From IMG/VR virus record IMGVR_UViG_3300033273_000513, positions 1 to 64,000 of that record: a stretch of DNA of 64,000 bases, one strand, 5' to 3'. The position numbers were made by a program, and so were the translations under genes. Every line of letters starts with the position of its first letter. Within the stretch, counting starts at the first letter, position 1. Under the pieces are notes generated by a model. The model searched no databases. It saw only the letters and a list, made by a program, of their open reading frames with translations, and was not told where the DNA came from. Below, one piece after another: positions 14,517 through 23,811 of this stretch. The DNA comes from a virus.

Positions 14517-16098
14517 GATAACTGTTGCTAAATTATTTGAAACAGTTGCTGAGGTTGATAAAAGATCTCAGGTTGCTTTGATGCAGTCTGAAGATAGCAT
14601 TCAAATTTCTGAGAAGACAAGAACAGATTTAGAAAGACTTATTGCGACACTGAGAACAGACTTTACTGATATTGAACAAACGCAAGAGATTATAAGAGCT
14701 GATAAGGAAGAAGACAATACTATCAAAAATTCATTCTTTGAACTTCAGAAGAGTTTTGATGGTTTGGTAGGAACCGTTGACATTCTCCGCACAGACCTTG
14801 ACAACCTGTATCAAGCGTTCTATACTTCACAGATCGTGAGACAAGAACAGCTGGAGAAAGAAGAGGATGCAGTCTTTAAAGAACAGGACGATCTTCAGAA
14901 AAAACGAGGTGGAAAAAAAGAAGGGAGAGGTGTTCTGTCTAACATGATCAAGGGTAAGAAAGACCCAAATCAAATTCAACAGGATAGGAAAAAACAGGTG
15001 AAATCTTTGACTAAAAGTATTTTGAGAACCCTTGGACTCGGTGCCTTAGCTGGTGCTGCCATGGGACTTGGCCCTGCTTTCGCTACTGATAGTGCTGGAA
15101 ACGTCGCTACTGATAGGGATGAATCTTCATCAACACTTACACCATCAAGAGAAGAATTGATCAGACAAACAGAACGTAGAAGTGGTATGTCATCATTCCG
15201 TGAGGATACTGCAGAAAATGCTGCTTTACAAGAATCTGTTCGAGCTCAATTCTCAGTTCCAACAGTGGTTGCAGATGATACGTCATTCCAACAAGGAGTA
15301 ACTGATTTAGCGAAAAAGTATGGTCTTTCAGAAGATGCTTTATATGCGGTGATGGATTTTGAGACAGGAGGAACTTTTGATCCGGCTCAGAAAAACGCGG
15401 CAGGATCTGGTGCAACTGGTCTTATTCAGTTCATGCCATCAACAGCAAAGGAATTGGGAACAACCACTGAAGATCTGGCAAAAATGACCAGAACAGAACA
15501 ACTTGTGTACGTTGACAGATATCTTGCAAGTAAAAACATTCAAGGTGCGGGTGTAGAAGATCTTTATATGTCAGTTTTATTTCCTGCTGCTGTAGGAAAA
15601 CCTAATGATTTTGTTTTGTTTGGAAAAGGTGCGAGTACTTTTGGTAATACAGATTATTCCAAACCAATATATTATGATCAAAATAGTGGATTGGATCTTA
15701 ATAAAGATGGAAGTATCACTAAAGCAGAAGCTGCATCTAAAGTCGTAGAAAGAATGACTAAACCACAGAGTCAAGAGAAAACAAATACATCTTTACAAAG
15801 TCAAGAGAAAACAAATACATCTTTTAACTTTTTTTCTGATCGTGATAAAGATAAATTATACACTCCATCGAATTTTCTTAGAGCATCATATACCTCATCT
15901 GAAGAGGGTAAAGATATTGCATCCTTACAATCAAACAGATCTCCTAGTGTATCCGTTGTGAATTTGACACAAGGAATGGATGGCGGAACTCAAGTTCAAC
16001 AATCAAGAGGAGCTGCAAGATCAAGTTTCACTGCATTATCGAATACCACGAATTCGGCTCCTGTATCATTGATGATTCGAAATACTTTTCTAACATAA
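14509..16098 (+). CDS. Tape-measure-like protein with lytic transglycosylase domain
   Basis: 529 aa. Residues 1-130 look like coiled coil with heptads; a charged linker leads to a hydrophobic segment at about 168-192 (T-L-G-L-G-A-L-A-G-A-A). A soluble lytic transglycosylase-like domain follows (about 262-345: Y-A-V-M-D-F-E-T-G-G with the candidate catalytic Glu, then G-A-T-G-L-I-Q-F-M-P-S-T-A). Coiled coil, membrane segment and murein-cutting domain fit a tape measure or hub protein that enters the cell wall on injection. The place after gp51 corresponds to T4 27-28-29. A 30-bp tandem repeat lies at 15769-15826. Confidence 0.75.
   Translation: MAKITVAKLFETVAEVDKRSQVALMQSEDSIQISEKTRTDLERLIATLRTDFTDIEQTQEIIRADKEEDNTIKNSFFELQKSFDGLVGTVDILRTDLDNLYQAFYTSQIVRQEQLEKEEDAVFKEQDDLQKKRGGKKEGRGVLSNMIKGKKDPNQIQQDRKKQVKSLTKSILRTLGLGALAGAAMGLGPAFATDSAGNVATDRDESSSTLTPSREELIRQTERRSGMSSFREDTAENAALQESVRAQFSVPTVVADDTSFQQGVTDLAKKYGLSEDALYAVMDFETGGTFDPAQKNAAGSGATGLIQFMPSTAKELGTTTEDLAKMTRTEQLVYVDRYLASKNIQGAGVEDLYMSVLFPAAVGKPNDFVLFGKGASTFGNTDYSKPIYYDQNSGLDLNKDGSITKAEAASKVVERMTKPQSQEKTNTSLQSQEKTNTSFNFFSDRDKDKLYTPSNFLRASYTSSEEGKDIASLQSNRSPSVSVVNLTQGMDGGTQVQQSRGAARSSFTALSNTTNSAPVSLMIRNTFLT
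15769..15826 (+). repeat. 30-bp tandem repeat, two copies
   Basis: The word AGTCAAGAGAAAACAAATAC starts at 15769 and again at 15799, encoding S-Q-E-K-T-N-T-S-x twice in the linker of the tape-measure-like protein. An in-frame duplication that lengthens the linker by 10 residues. Confidence 0.85.
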
Positions 16099-16099
16099 T

Positions 16100-16813
16100 A
16101 TGTCAGTCATTACTAAGAACAGTCTGCCAGTAAGTCAGATTACATCAAGTATTAGTGATTCTCTCACTAGAGTAAAGATGAGTAATTCATCCAATAAATC
16201 TCTATTGAGATCCACACTTGCATTATCTCAGAGACTCGATGAAAAGGAATCTGTTCTTGGTAATGAGAGAAGAAAGATAAGTGCAGAGAAACTTGCTGCA
16301 CAAGAACAAGAACAAGTTATGGTTGATGGTGGATATCAACAGGGTCTTAATGATGGATTTGTATCAGGTTTTACTGTAGGAATCAAGAAAGGCGTGGAAG
16401 TTGGCCAAAACAACATCTTTGATCAAATATTGAAAATACCTGGAGTGAAAACTATTTTAGATTCACTCAAACCTAAAAAGATGAATGTGGGTGGTGTTGT
16501 TCCTGGTTATGGAGATCAGGATACTGTTCCTACAATGTTGACTCCTGGTGAATTTGTTGTTAGAAAAGAAGTTGTAGAAAAAGTTGGAGTCGATAATCTG
16601 AAAGCAGTCAACGACATGGATGACAAGATTACTCCGATGGATATCAGTGAAGACACAGATTCTGGCACGAGTGAAATTCTTGTCATAAACAGAACTAATG
16701 TAGTAACACAATCTGTGGTAAATAATAGTGGCGGTGAAGTTGTCCCTGTTCCTATTCCTATCCCTGTGGGTGGACAGAATGACTTTATCTCTTACGTTAA
16801 GAGTATCAGTTAA
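16100..16813 (+). CDS. Second tape-measure-associated protein
   Basis: 237 aa, starting two bases after the previous stop. The N-terminal half is helical, and the middle carries the motif G-G-V-V-P-G-Y-G-D-Q-D-T-V-P-T-M-L followed by T-P-G-E-F-V-V-R-K, which is the hallmark found near the ends of many phage tape-measure proteins. It looks like the C-terminal part of a tape measure made as a separate chain. Confidence 0.75.
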   Translation: MSVITKNSLPVSQITSSISDSLTRVKMSNSSNKSLLRSTLALSQRLDEKESVLGNERRKISAEKLAAQEQEQVMVDGGYQQGLNDGFVSGFTVGIKKGVEVGQNNIFDQILKIPGVKTILDSLKPKKMNVGGVVPGYGDQDTVPTMLTPGEFVVRKEVVEKVGVDNLKAVNDMDDKITPMDISEDTDSGTSEILVINRTNVVTQSVVNNSGGEVVPVPIPIPVGGQNDFISYVKSIS

Positions 16814-18075
16814 TGGAAAATAAATTCAGAATTACTGAATGCGAACTCGTGGGAAACGAGGGCACAACTTTAAATGGGAAGTTTAGTCTTCTCAATGGCG
16901 GACCTGTCATAGAATATTACGAGAGTGTCAGATCACCATCAATTAGTATCAATGTTTCTTTTCGTGATACTGATGGTGTGGTCAGTAATGAATCGATCAT
17001 GGGTGGTGAATATTTAAATCTAAACGTAGAATTTGCTGAGTTTGGTAGTTTCAAATTAGATCCAATCAAACATCGAATGATGGTGAATGCTGTCAGAAAT
17101 GTTGAAACAAAGTCAAGTAATCAGACAGCATCATTGGAGTTCATCTCTGTTGAGACAATTATCAATGAGACTGCAAGAATCAATAGAAGATTTACTGGTA
17201 ATATTTCACAGACCGTATCAAGACTGATTGGCCCTAGTGCAGAATCAAAAGGTGTCAGGACAACAAAAGAACTGTTCAGTGAATCAACAGGAAACGCATA
17301 TACTTTTGTTGGTAATCTAAAACGTCCTATTGATACAATTCAATGGTTATGTCCTAAAGCTGCAATCTCTCCTGGTGGTTCTGGTAGTGTGAGTAGTCCA
17401 GCAAAGATCTATGGATTTCTGTTCTTTGAAAACCTAGATGGATACGTGTTCAAGTCTATCGATACTTTATTGAAACAACCAACCGCAGTCAGATATCGAA
17501 AAGAAGAGATTGCCAGTGAAAGTGCTTTCCGTATTCTGAATGAAAACTTCAATCGTAGTAATGACATTGGTATAAATTTGAGAACTGGTATGTATGCAAA
17601 TAAAACCATATATGTTGACATGGAGTCCGCAGAATACTCTGTCACTGACTATACCGTCTCTGAATTAAAACCAACAAATCCACCTAAACTTCCCACTGGT
17701 TTAGAAGAATCTCCGACTCGTTTGATGATGAGAATGAAAGACCCAGGAGCAATGCAAACTGGTGCAAAGAGAGATGAGTTGGAACCACAAGAAAACCTTG
17801 CCGTTTATCAAAACTACTCCTATGCTAGAAACAACTTGTTATTCTCTCAATCTCTGAACATCGTCGTTCCATGTAATCCAACTTTACGAGCTGGACAGAC
17901 TGTAGACATTGATTTACCACTTCCTACATCTGATCAAAAAAGTCTTGGATATGGAACGGATGGAACAGATTTAAGTGGGAAATATCTCATTTCCGAACTT
18001 AAACATGAGATTGGTGGTAACAAGGCACACACACAACTGTCTCTTGTAAGAGACACTTTCACGGCAACCGCTTAA
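16813..18075 (+). CDS. gp27: Baseplate hub protein, gp27-like
   Basis: 420 aa (T4 gp27 is 391). The mostly beta sequence with S-I-S-I-N-V-S-F-R-D-T-D-G-V near the start and a C-terminal S-L-N-I-V-V-P-C-N-P-T-L-R-A-G-Q-T-V-D-I region fits the tube-like hub domains shared by gp27, VgrG and P2 gpD. It directly precedes gp5, its partner. Family choice is by order and fold-like pattern, so moderate certainty. Confidence 0.68.
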   Translation: MENKFRITECELVGNEGTTLNGKFSLLNGGPVIEYYESVRSPSISINVSFRDTDGVVSNESIMGGEYLNLNVEFAEFGSFKLDPIKHRMMVNAVRNVETKSSNQTASLEFISVETIINETARINRRFTGNISQTVSRLIGPSAESKGVRTTKELFSESTGNAYTFVGNLKRPIDTIQWLCPKAAISPGGSGSVSSPAKIYGFLFFENLDGYVFKSIDTLLKQPTAVRYRKEEIASESAFRILNENFNRSNDIGINLRTGMYANKTIYVDMESAEYSVTDYTVSELKPTNPPKLPTGLEESPTRLMMRMKDPGAMQTGAKRDELEPQENLAVYQNYSYARNNLLFSQSLNIVVPCNPTLRAGQTVDIDLPLPTSDQKSLGYGTDGTDLSGKYLISELKHEIGGNKAHTQLSLVRDTFTATA

Positions 18076-18097
18076 ATAGTAAAAACCATACACCATT

Positions 18098-18325
18098 ATG
18101 GAAAGCATCGAAAAACATATCGAGAAGGATAAAGAGATCCTTCAGGACCCAACCGTTTCTCCTCAGATGCGTCGTCACACTGCTGATGAACTAGAACATC
18201 TGGAACGTTACGCCAAAGAACACGCAAAAGAAATCGAAGCAGGAGATCATCACGATCCAAGTTTTCTTGAAATGTATTGTGATGAAAATCCAGAAGCAGA
18301 CGAGTGTAGAATTTACGAAGACTGA
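18098..18325 (+). CDS. Small acidic His-rich protein, 75 aa
   Basis: Lies between the hub gene and gp5, sharing one base with gp5. Helical, with an acidic C-terminus (D-E-N-P-E-A-D-E-C). A TTAAATAG late-type motif precedes it at about 18072. Function unknown. Confidence 0.65.
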   Translation: MESIEKHIEKDKEILQDPTVSPQMRRHTADELEHLERYAKEHAKEIEAGDHHDPSFLEMYCDENPEADECRIYED

Positions 18326-20511
18326 TGCAACAATTCTCTAGTAATTTTTTTGGTAAAGACCCCTTCAAGTGGTGGATCGGTCAAGTGACTGATCCTAAGA
18401 AGGCTAATTGGACTACTGCTCTGCACACGTATGAAACAGAGTCTGGTGAAGAGGTCTATAGTCATCGTGCTAGAGTTCGTATTGTTGGTTATCACGATCC
18501 AGAACCTGATCTTCCAGACAAGGATCTTCCCTTAGCGCATGTTTTGTTACCTGCAAACATGTCTGTCACGGGTGGACAGGGTGAAAGCATGATGCTTCAG
18601 GGTGGAGAGACTGTTCTGGGATTTTTTGCTGATGGTGAAGATGGTCAACAACCCGTTGTTTTTGGAACTCTTTTCAAACAAGTTGCTGACCAATTAAGTG
18701 GTAATCAGTTTTATTCTAATGGACAAACGGAATTCATTCCGTATACTCCACCTGAGGTGAGACAGAAGATGGGTTTGCACACCATCAATCCAGCTACACA
18801 ACTAGGAAAGGTTACTCACACTGAAAATGTAAGAGACAAGGTACAATCTCATAAAGCAAAAGAACTTAATACAGATGAAACTGTAGATGCTAGAAGTCCG
18901 TGTGAGGATACTGAGATCGGTAGAATCACAAAGATGATTCAGGACTTCATCGCTAGACTTCGACAGGTTCAAAAAATTCAGAGTGTTTACATTGATCCAG
19001 TTGTTGGAAAGATCATTAACCTCAATGAGGAAGTAAAGACCGTTGTTTCTAGAGTCCACAGTTCGATGACGAACTTGGTTCGTCGTGCGAGAGCATGGAC
19101 TGTAAAAGAGATCTTAAAAAAATTAGACATAACATTTGGAGCTGTCGTTCCAAAACCACTTCAACCACAAACAGGTAAAGCTGTAAAATCTATCGTTGAT
19201 TTGATATTCTGTTTGTTTGAGAAAGTTGGTAAACAACTGAAAAACTATCTCAAAGATAGTATTGAAAATATGATCAACAGAGTTTTTGATGTACCTGCAT
19301 GTGCGATCGAAAACTTCCTTGGTGATATGTTTGGTCAGTTGTTCAATGTTTTAGACAACACTGTTGGTCCTCTTGTAGCTCAACTGAGTAATGTATTTGG
19401 TGGTGTTCTTGGAAATGTAAGTAGTATCATTTCGAAAGGAATCAAACTTGCAAACCTGTTCCTGAGTGTTCTTGCTTGTGATGGACTCAAGTGTCCTCCT
19501 GCTAACTCCTGGTCAAGTCGTTATGGTCCATACAAGAATGATATTGATAACTTTGACAAGATACTTCAGAAAGCAGATCTGAATCGTCTGGTGAATCCTC
19601 TTATTGAAGATATGGACAATGCTATTGATGCAGATCCAGTCGCTCCAGATTGTAGTACAAATGTCTTGAGATGTGGTCCACCTAGAGTTGACTTCTTTGG
19701 TGGTGATGGAAGTGGTGTAACTGGTAGTGCTGTTGTCAATGCTTTGGGTCAGATTATTGGTGTTGCGATTGATAACTCTGGTTTTGGATTTACATCTCCA
19801 CCACTAATCACATTTGTTGATGGATGTAGAAATGGATATGGTGCAGGTGGATATGCTGTCTTAGGTTCTGTATCACGAGTTCTTGATGAGAATGAAGAAC
19901 CAGTCTCTGATGATAATGGTAATCCATTATATGAACCAAATGAGTTTGGTGATGAACAAGGTGTTGTCGCTGTGACGATCGTATCTCCTGGTGAAGGTTT
20001 CTTACCTAATACTGTAGAAACCACATTTAGTGTTGATGATGATGGTAATGTAACTGAATCCACCACTGGTGTCACTGTTCCAGCCGCAGATGGTGATCTT
20101 CCTACTGGTGCAATAGCTCCTGATGGTGCGGGTGGCAATGGATCTGATGGTTCTACATCATATGTAACTGGACTTGATGATGTTGCAGTCATTGACACTG
20201 GATTTGGATATGATGATAACGACACTGCTGATGTGATGATTCCTGACGGTAATGGTGGTGAAGTTGTGGATGAGAGTGGTTCACAAGTTGAGTTGGATAT
20301 TTCTGATGGATTCATCATTGGTGCATCTGTCGTACCTGGTGGACAAGGATTTGGATTTACAGAACTTCCTAGAATCAGAATAAATAGTGATACTGGAGTT
20401 GGTGCTACTCTGCGACCTATTCTCAAGTTCACCAGAGTTGATGATGCTAACGCGTTAGCTGCAACGTCCCAAAATGCGGTACTAACTGTGATTGATTGTG
20501 TACAAAAATGA
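18325..20511 (+). CDS. gp5: Baseplate central spike protein gp5, no lysozyme domain seen
   Basis: 728 aa. The N-terminal OB-fold of gp5/VgrG type is visible (K-W-W-I-G-Q-V-T-D-P about 14-23; R-V-R-I-V-G-Y-H; P-L-A-H-V-L-L-P; V-L-G-F-F-A-D-G-E-D-G-Q-Q-P-V-V-F-G-T). A long helical middle (190-430) and a Gly/Asp-rich beta part with N-x-G-x-G-F-x-x-P-P repeats follow. The T4 gp5 lysozyme domain is not recognisable; a murein-cutting domain sits instead in the tape-measure-like protein. The stop overlaps the next start. Confidence 0.82.
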   Translation: MQQFSSNFFGKDPFKWWIGQVTDPKKANWTTALHTYETESGEEVYSHRARVRIVGYHDPEPDLPDKDLPLAHVLLPANMSVTGGQGESMMLQGGETVLGFFADGEDGQQPVVFGTLFKQVADQLSGNQFYSNGQTEFIPYTPPEVRQKMGLHTINPATQLGKVTHTENVRDKVQSHKAKELNTDETVDARSPCEDTEIGRITKMIQDFIARLRQVQKIQSVYIDPVVGKIINLNEEVKTVVSRVHSSMTNLVRRARAWTVKEILKKLDITFGAVVPKPLQPQTGKAVKSIVDLIFCLFEKVGKQLKNYLKDSIENMINRVFDVPACAIENFLGDMFGQLFNVLDNTVGPLVAQLSNVFGGVLGNVSSIISKGIKLANLFLSVLACDGLKCPPANSWSSRYGPYKNDIDNFDKILQKADLNRLVNPLIEDMDNAIDADPVAPDCSTNVLRCGPPRVDFFGGDGSGVTGSAVVNALGQIIGVAIDNSGFGFTSPPLITFVDGCRNGYGAGGYAVLGSVSRVLDENEEPVSDDNGNPLYEPNEFGDEQGVVAVTIVSPGEGFLPNTVETTFSVDDDGNVTESTTGVTVPAADGDLPTGAIAPDGAGGNGSDGSTSYVTGLDDVAVIDTGFGYDDNDTADVMIPDGNGGEVVDESGSQVELDISDGFIIGASVVPGGQGFGFTELPRIRINSDTGVGATLRPILKFTRVDDANALAATSQNAVLTVIDCVQK

Positions 20512-21116
20512 GTAGAAGTAGTTTACCTATCGACGGAAAAGAGACCTACAGAAAGGCAGGTGTCCGTCACGCAGAACAGAGTGGTCAACCCAGTATTCAT
20601 GGAATGACTCTCTGGGATATTCAAACACAAGAGGGACAATCCTTAGGATTTTACTCTGGTATGGGTCAGGGAACTGACGGCACCAGCACTGGTAGTGGTC
20701 GGATGGTGATGAATACACCTGGACTTTCTATGGAAGTCTGTGGTTATGGTCTCAAATCTGGTCAAGAAAATAATCCTGGAAAATACATACACTGCAAACA
20801 TGGTGATGTTTGGATTAGTGCAGATGATGGTGATATTGTTCTCTCAGGAAAGAACGTTAGAATCTTTGCTGATGGTGCTGCACCTGATGGTGACTTCTCC
20901 GTTAATGCAAACAAAGTTGCAAACATCAAATCCCCAGACATCAGACTGCAAGGAGAGAAAATTGCGATCAATGGTAGTAATCAAATCAATATTATCTCTG
21001 AGGGTTTCTTTGAATTGAAATACAGTTTTCTGACAGCTGCATCTTCAGGTGATGTAACTTATGGTTCTCTATCTGGTATCCTTGGATCTATGGGACTTAG
21101 TGTACCTGGACTATGA
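20508..21116 (+). CDS. Spike-tip-like beta-helix protein
   Basis: 202 aa, ATG at 20508 in an ATGA overlap with gp5. Repeats such as G-D-V-W-I-S-A-D-D-G-D-I-V-L-S-G-K-N-V-R-I and I-R-L-Q-G-E-K-I-A-I resemble the VgrG/gp5 C-terminal beta-prism. It probably forms the needle that in T4 is part of gp5 itself. Confidence 0.7.
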   Translation: MSRSSLPIDGKETYRKAGVRHAEQSGQPSIHGMTLWDIQTQEGQSLGFYSGMGQGTDGTSTGSGRMVMNTPGLSMEVCGYGLKSGQENNPGKYIHCKHGDVWISADDGDIVLSGKNVRIFADGAAPDGDFSVNANKVANIKSPDIRLQGEKIAINGSNQINIISEGFFELKYSFLTAASSGDVTYGSLSGILGSMGLSVPGL

Positions 21117-21925
21117 ATATATCTAGAGCACAAGCAGACAAACTTGTTGTAGGTACGACGGATGTGGGATATCTTCCCACAGATCGAAATCCAGTAGGAA
21201 CCACAGTTCTTAATGGTCCAGTTTTTGTTGGACTTCCTGTTGCAGCACCAATCTATAAAGCTGTATTGAATGTTGGACCTCCTGCGCCACCATCGTTACC
21301 TGGACTCAATCCACCATTGGTTACACCATTCTCTATGTGGGTGGATGGTTTAAGTATTCAGGTAGGCATTCACCTTCACCAAGGTATGCGTGTCCAGAAA
21401 GGACTGAACTTTGTCACTGGACAAAGAGTCACTAATGGATTTAACTTTACGAGTGGTGTTAATATAACAACTCGTTTGCTCATGGGCAGACCAGTTATAG
21501 AGGGTGGACATGTTTTGTCAGCTAAAAAGAACTTTGATATTCCTCATCCATCAAAGTCTGGACACAGACTGAGATATGTTTGTACAGAAACACCTGAAGC
21601 TGGTGTGTACATCAGAGGTAAATCTAGATCAGAAGTCATTGAACTTCCAGACCATTGGAAAGATCTTGTTCATGAGGACAGTATAACTGTCAATCTTACT
21701 CCTGTAGGAGCTTTTCAATATCTTTATGTACAAAGTGTCAAGGATAATAAAATTACTATTGGCGGGGGATTGCCATTTAATGGTGAAATAAAGTATAACT
21801 ATCATTACACTGTCTTTGCAGAACGGAAAGACTGTGAGAGAAATATCTCTGAGTACGAAGGAGAATCACCAAAAGATTATCCTGGTGATAGTGATCAGTG
21901 TTCTGTTGCTGGTTGGGATTATTAA
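21113..21925 (+). CDS. Virion structural protein with fibre-type C-terminal domain
   Basis: 270 aa. A Pro/Gly-rich N-terminal half, then at about 137 K-K-N-F-D-I-P-H-P-S-K followed by T-P-E-A-G-V-Y-I-R-G, a domain shared by many phage fibre and spike proteins. Overlaps the upstream gene by 4 bases. Likely near the spike or a short fibre. Confidence 0.65.
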   Translation: MNISRAQADKLVVGTTDVGYLPTDRNPVGTTVLNGPVFVGLPVAAPIYKAVLNVGPPAPPSLPGLNPPLVTPFSMWVDGLSIQVGIHLHQGMRVQKGLNFVTGQRVTNGFNFTSGVNITTRLLMGRPVIEGGHVLSAKKNFDIPHPSKSGHRLRYVCTETPEAGVYIRGKSRSEVIELPDHWKDLVHEDSITVNLTPVGAFQYLYVQSVKDNKITIGGGLPFNGEIKYNYHYTVFAERKDCERNISEYEGESPKDYPGDSDQCSVAGWDY

Positions 21926-21933
21926 GGAGAACT

Positions 21934-22755
21934 ATGTCTGAAAAAACTGATAATATCCTGAAGGGATTTAAAAAGACTAAAGATCAAAACGCAGTGACTG
22001 TTGAACAGGGTAAGTTTTTGATTGATGGATTTGATGGTGTTGATAATCCAGAACTTCTCCCTTTTACGAGGAAAGATATTGAGGATGCAAAAGAACAAGG
22101 AAATGAGCTTGATCCTCCTTTACAAGAAAGGATTGATGACTATACTCCTTTTACCAGAAACATTGACAATCGATTAGTCACCATTGCGTCTAATATCACA
22201 ACACTTAAGACTGAGATTAAAGATTTGATTGTGCAAGCTGTTGGTAGCAACCCTAATGGTGGTTGTGGAACTACAACGGGATTATGCACAGCTTATTCTG
22301 GTGGAATTTCAAGTTGTCTTGCGGGTTATGAACAGTTGACGGATGACTTATTTCAAGTCAGAGTTCAAAACATGAGTTCTCGTTCATATACTGGTCTTTC
22401 CCCAGAAGATTATAGTACAAATACATTATCCTCTTCTAATGCTGGTATTGGATCTTTCAATAGTCTGACCAAGGATGGTGGGACTGGAATCGGTTATACT
22501 GTAACGATTAGTTCATCAGGAGGTTGTGCAACATATTACAATCAAGTTACCGCAAAGTTTGGTGAGATCGATACTCTTCGTGCAGAAGCGGATAATTTGA
22601 TTAGTAATGTTAATACTGCAAAACGAGAAAGAGGTAAACTTGAAATCGAAAGATGGGGTATACTATACAATAACCAACAAGCTTCCGATGAGAACTCCCG
22701 TTTAGACTCTACAGCTTCTTCAATTCAATCTGACACTATTCAATCTTTCGCATGA
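21934..22755 (+). CDS. Virion-associated protein, 273 aa
   Basis: The ATG at 21934 has a strong AAGGAGA ahead of it. Charged helical N-terminus, a middle with several cysteines (G-G-C-G-T-T-T-G-L-C), helical C-terminal end. It belongs to the tail cluster by position and coupling; no family recognised. Confidence 0.65.
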   Translation: MSEKTDNILKGFKKTKDQNAVTVEQGKFLIDGFDGVDNPELLPFTRKDIEDAKEQGNELDPPLQERIDDYTPFTRNIDNRLVTIASNITTLKTEIKDLIVQAVGSNPNGGCGTTTGLCTAYSGGISSCLAGYEQLTDDLFQVRVQNMSSRSYTGLSPEDYSTNTLSSSNAGIGSFNSLTKDGGTGIGYTVTISSSGGCATYYNQVTAKFGEIDTLRAEADNLISNVNTAKRERGKLEIERWGILYNNQQASDENSRLDSTASSIQSDTIQSFA

Positions 22756-22904
22756 GAACTGAAACTCGTAAATCTATGGAAATGCTTTGGTCTGCAAAGT
22801 GGAACTTGCCAAAAGCAGCTGAGTATTGTAATCTGAGTAACAAGGAGATGAAGATTACTTTTAATGAGTATTGTCATTTCCATCCTCCCACTTGGAAGGA
22901 GTGA
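22752..22904 (+). CDS. Small cyanophage protein, 50 aa
   Basis: Starts in an ATGA overlap. The pattern M-E-M-L-W-S-A-K-W-N-L-P-K-A-A-E-Y-C-N-L-S suggests a small helix-turn-helix-like fold (a K-A-A-E-Y-C-N-L-S helix pair), but DNA binding is not shown. I associate this type of sequence with T4-like cyanophages. Confidence 0.72.
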   Translation: MRTETRKSMEMLWSAKWNLPKAAEYCNLSNKEMKITFNEYCHFHPPTWKE

Positions 22905-22929
22905 TTTTTCGGGGAGAAATCCCACTTTT

Positions 22930-23004
22930 GCGCGAGTAGTCCAACAGGCAGGAGACACCAAACTTAAAATTTGTACAGTGCGGGTTCAAATCCCGCCTCG
23001 CGCA
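22930..23004 (+). tRNA. tRNA-Leu (anticodon UAA), short variable loop
   Basis: A complete cloverleaf can be drawn: acceptor GCGCGAG/CTCGCGC with discriminator A, T arm GCGGG-TTCAAAT-CCCGC, anticodon stem CCAAA/TTTGT (outer pair mismatched) with loop CTTAAAA and anticodon TAA, and a weak D stem (GTC/GAC). No CCA is encoded. The variable region is only about 5 bases although tRNA-Leu normally has a long arm. Total 75 bases. Confidence 0.85.
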
Positions 23005-23041
23005 GTGTTAAACAGTAGACAATACTAAATAATAACAGTAT

Positions 23042-23515
23042 ATGTCTTCTGTTATGGCAAAATCTAGAAATTACACTAATGAACAATTTGTGGAAGCAGT
23101 TGCGAATAGTGGTAGTGTCCGCCAAGTTCTACAAAAACTGAATTTGAGAGAAGCTGGAGGAAACTACCAGTGTGCCAAAGAACGTATTAGACAGTTAAAT
23201 TTAGATATTTCTCATTTTCACGGACAAGCGTGGAATAAAGGTAAAACCTTACCTAAAAAGCAACCTCTAGAAACATATCTTGTGGAGAATAGGCTGGTTC
23301 AGTCAAATAACCTCAAAAAGCGCCTTATCAAAGAGGGCGTCAAAGAGCACAGGTGTGAAATGTGCGGCATCACAGAGTGGAACGGGCAACCTACCCCAAT
23401 AGAACTTGACCATATTGATGGAAACCGATATAATAACACCATAGAGAATTTACGTATTCTCTGCCCTAACTGTCATGCTCAAACCGATACATATAGGGGT
23501 CGTAATAAGCACTAA
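23042..23515 (+). CDS. HNH homing endonuclease
   Basis: 157 aa (start 23042; 23054 also possible). An N-terminal helix-turn-helix-like region (V-R-Q-V-L-Q-K-L-N about 26-34) precedes a C-terminal HNH core: C-E-M-C, L-D-H-I-D-G-N-R-Y-N-N, N-L-R-I-L-C-P-N-C-H-A-Q-T, giving four zinc cysteines and the catalytic H. Sits directly after the tRNA gene, a usual place for mobile genes. Confidence 0.92.
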   Translation: MSSVMAKSRNYTNEQFVEAVANSGSVRQVLQKLNLREAGGNYQCAKERIRQLNLDISHFHGQAWNKGKTLPKKQPLETYLVENRLVQSNNLKKRLIKEGVKEHRCEMCGITEWNGQPTPIELDHIDGNRYNNTIENLRILCPNCHAQTDTYRGRNKH

Positions 23516-23541
23516 ATACGTTTAAGGTGTGAACTAAATCT

Positions 23542-23811
23542 ATGAAATACCGTATCGACACAAGATATGTCTGGTTCAACAAGAAAACCCAGATCGTGTT
23601 GATGTATTTCATGGAGAGTGTGCCATTCACATTCGATGATATTCCTGAGGAATATATCGATGATACGGATGTCAAGGAACTCGCAGACATGGAAAATTCA
23701 TACGAACCAGAGGATTTGTATACTTCTTCGTCATATTTGATTGAAGAAGGATGCCATCCGCTCATCAACGATGTAGAGTTGAAGAATCCTGAATCACTTC
23801 CAGTTGACTGA
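23542..23811 (+). CDS. Acidic hypothetical protein, 89 aa
   Basis: Follows the HNH gene after a TAAATACG-containing gap and overlaps the next ATG by one base. Rich in Asp/Glu, with a beta-like start (Y-R-I-D-T-R-Y-V-W-F). No family recognised. Confidence 0.65.
   Translation: MKYRIDTRYVWFNKKTQIVLMYFMESVPFTFDDIPEEYIDDTDVKELADMENSYEPEDLYTSSSYLIEEGCHPLINDVELKNPESLPVD

Noticed and set aside
22908-22929. GGGA-GAAA-TCCC hairpin with TTTT before the tRNA gene
   Set aside because: The stem is only 4-5 bp; it may be a processing or weak stop signal but cannot be supported.
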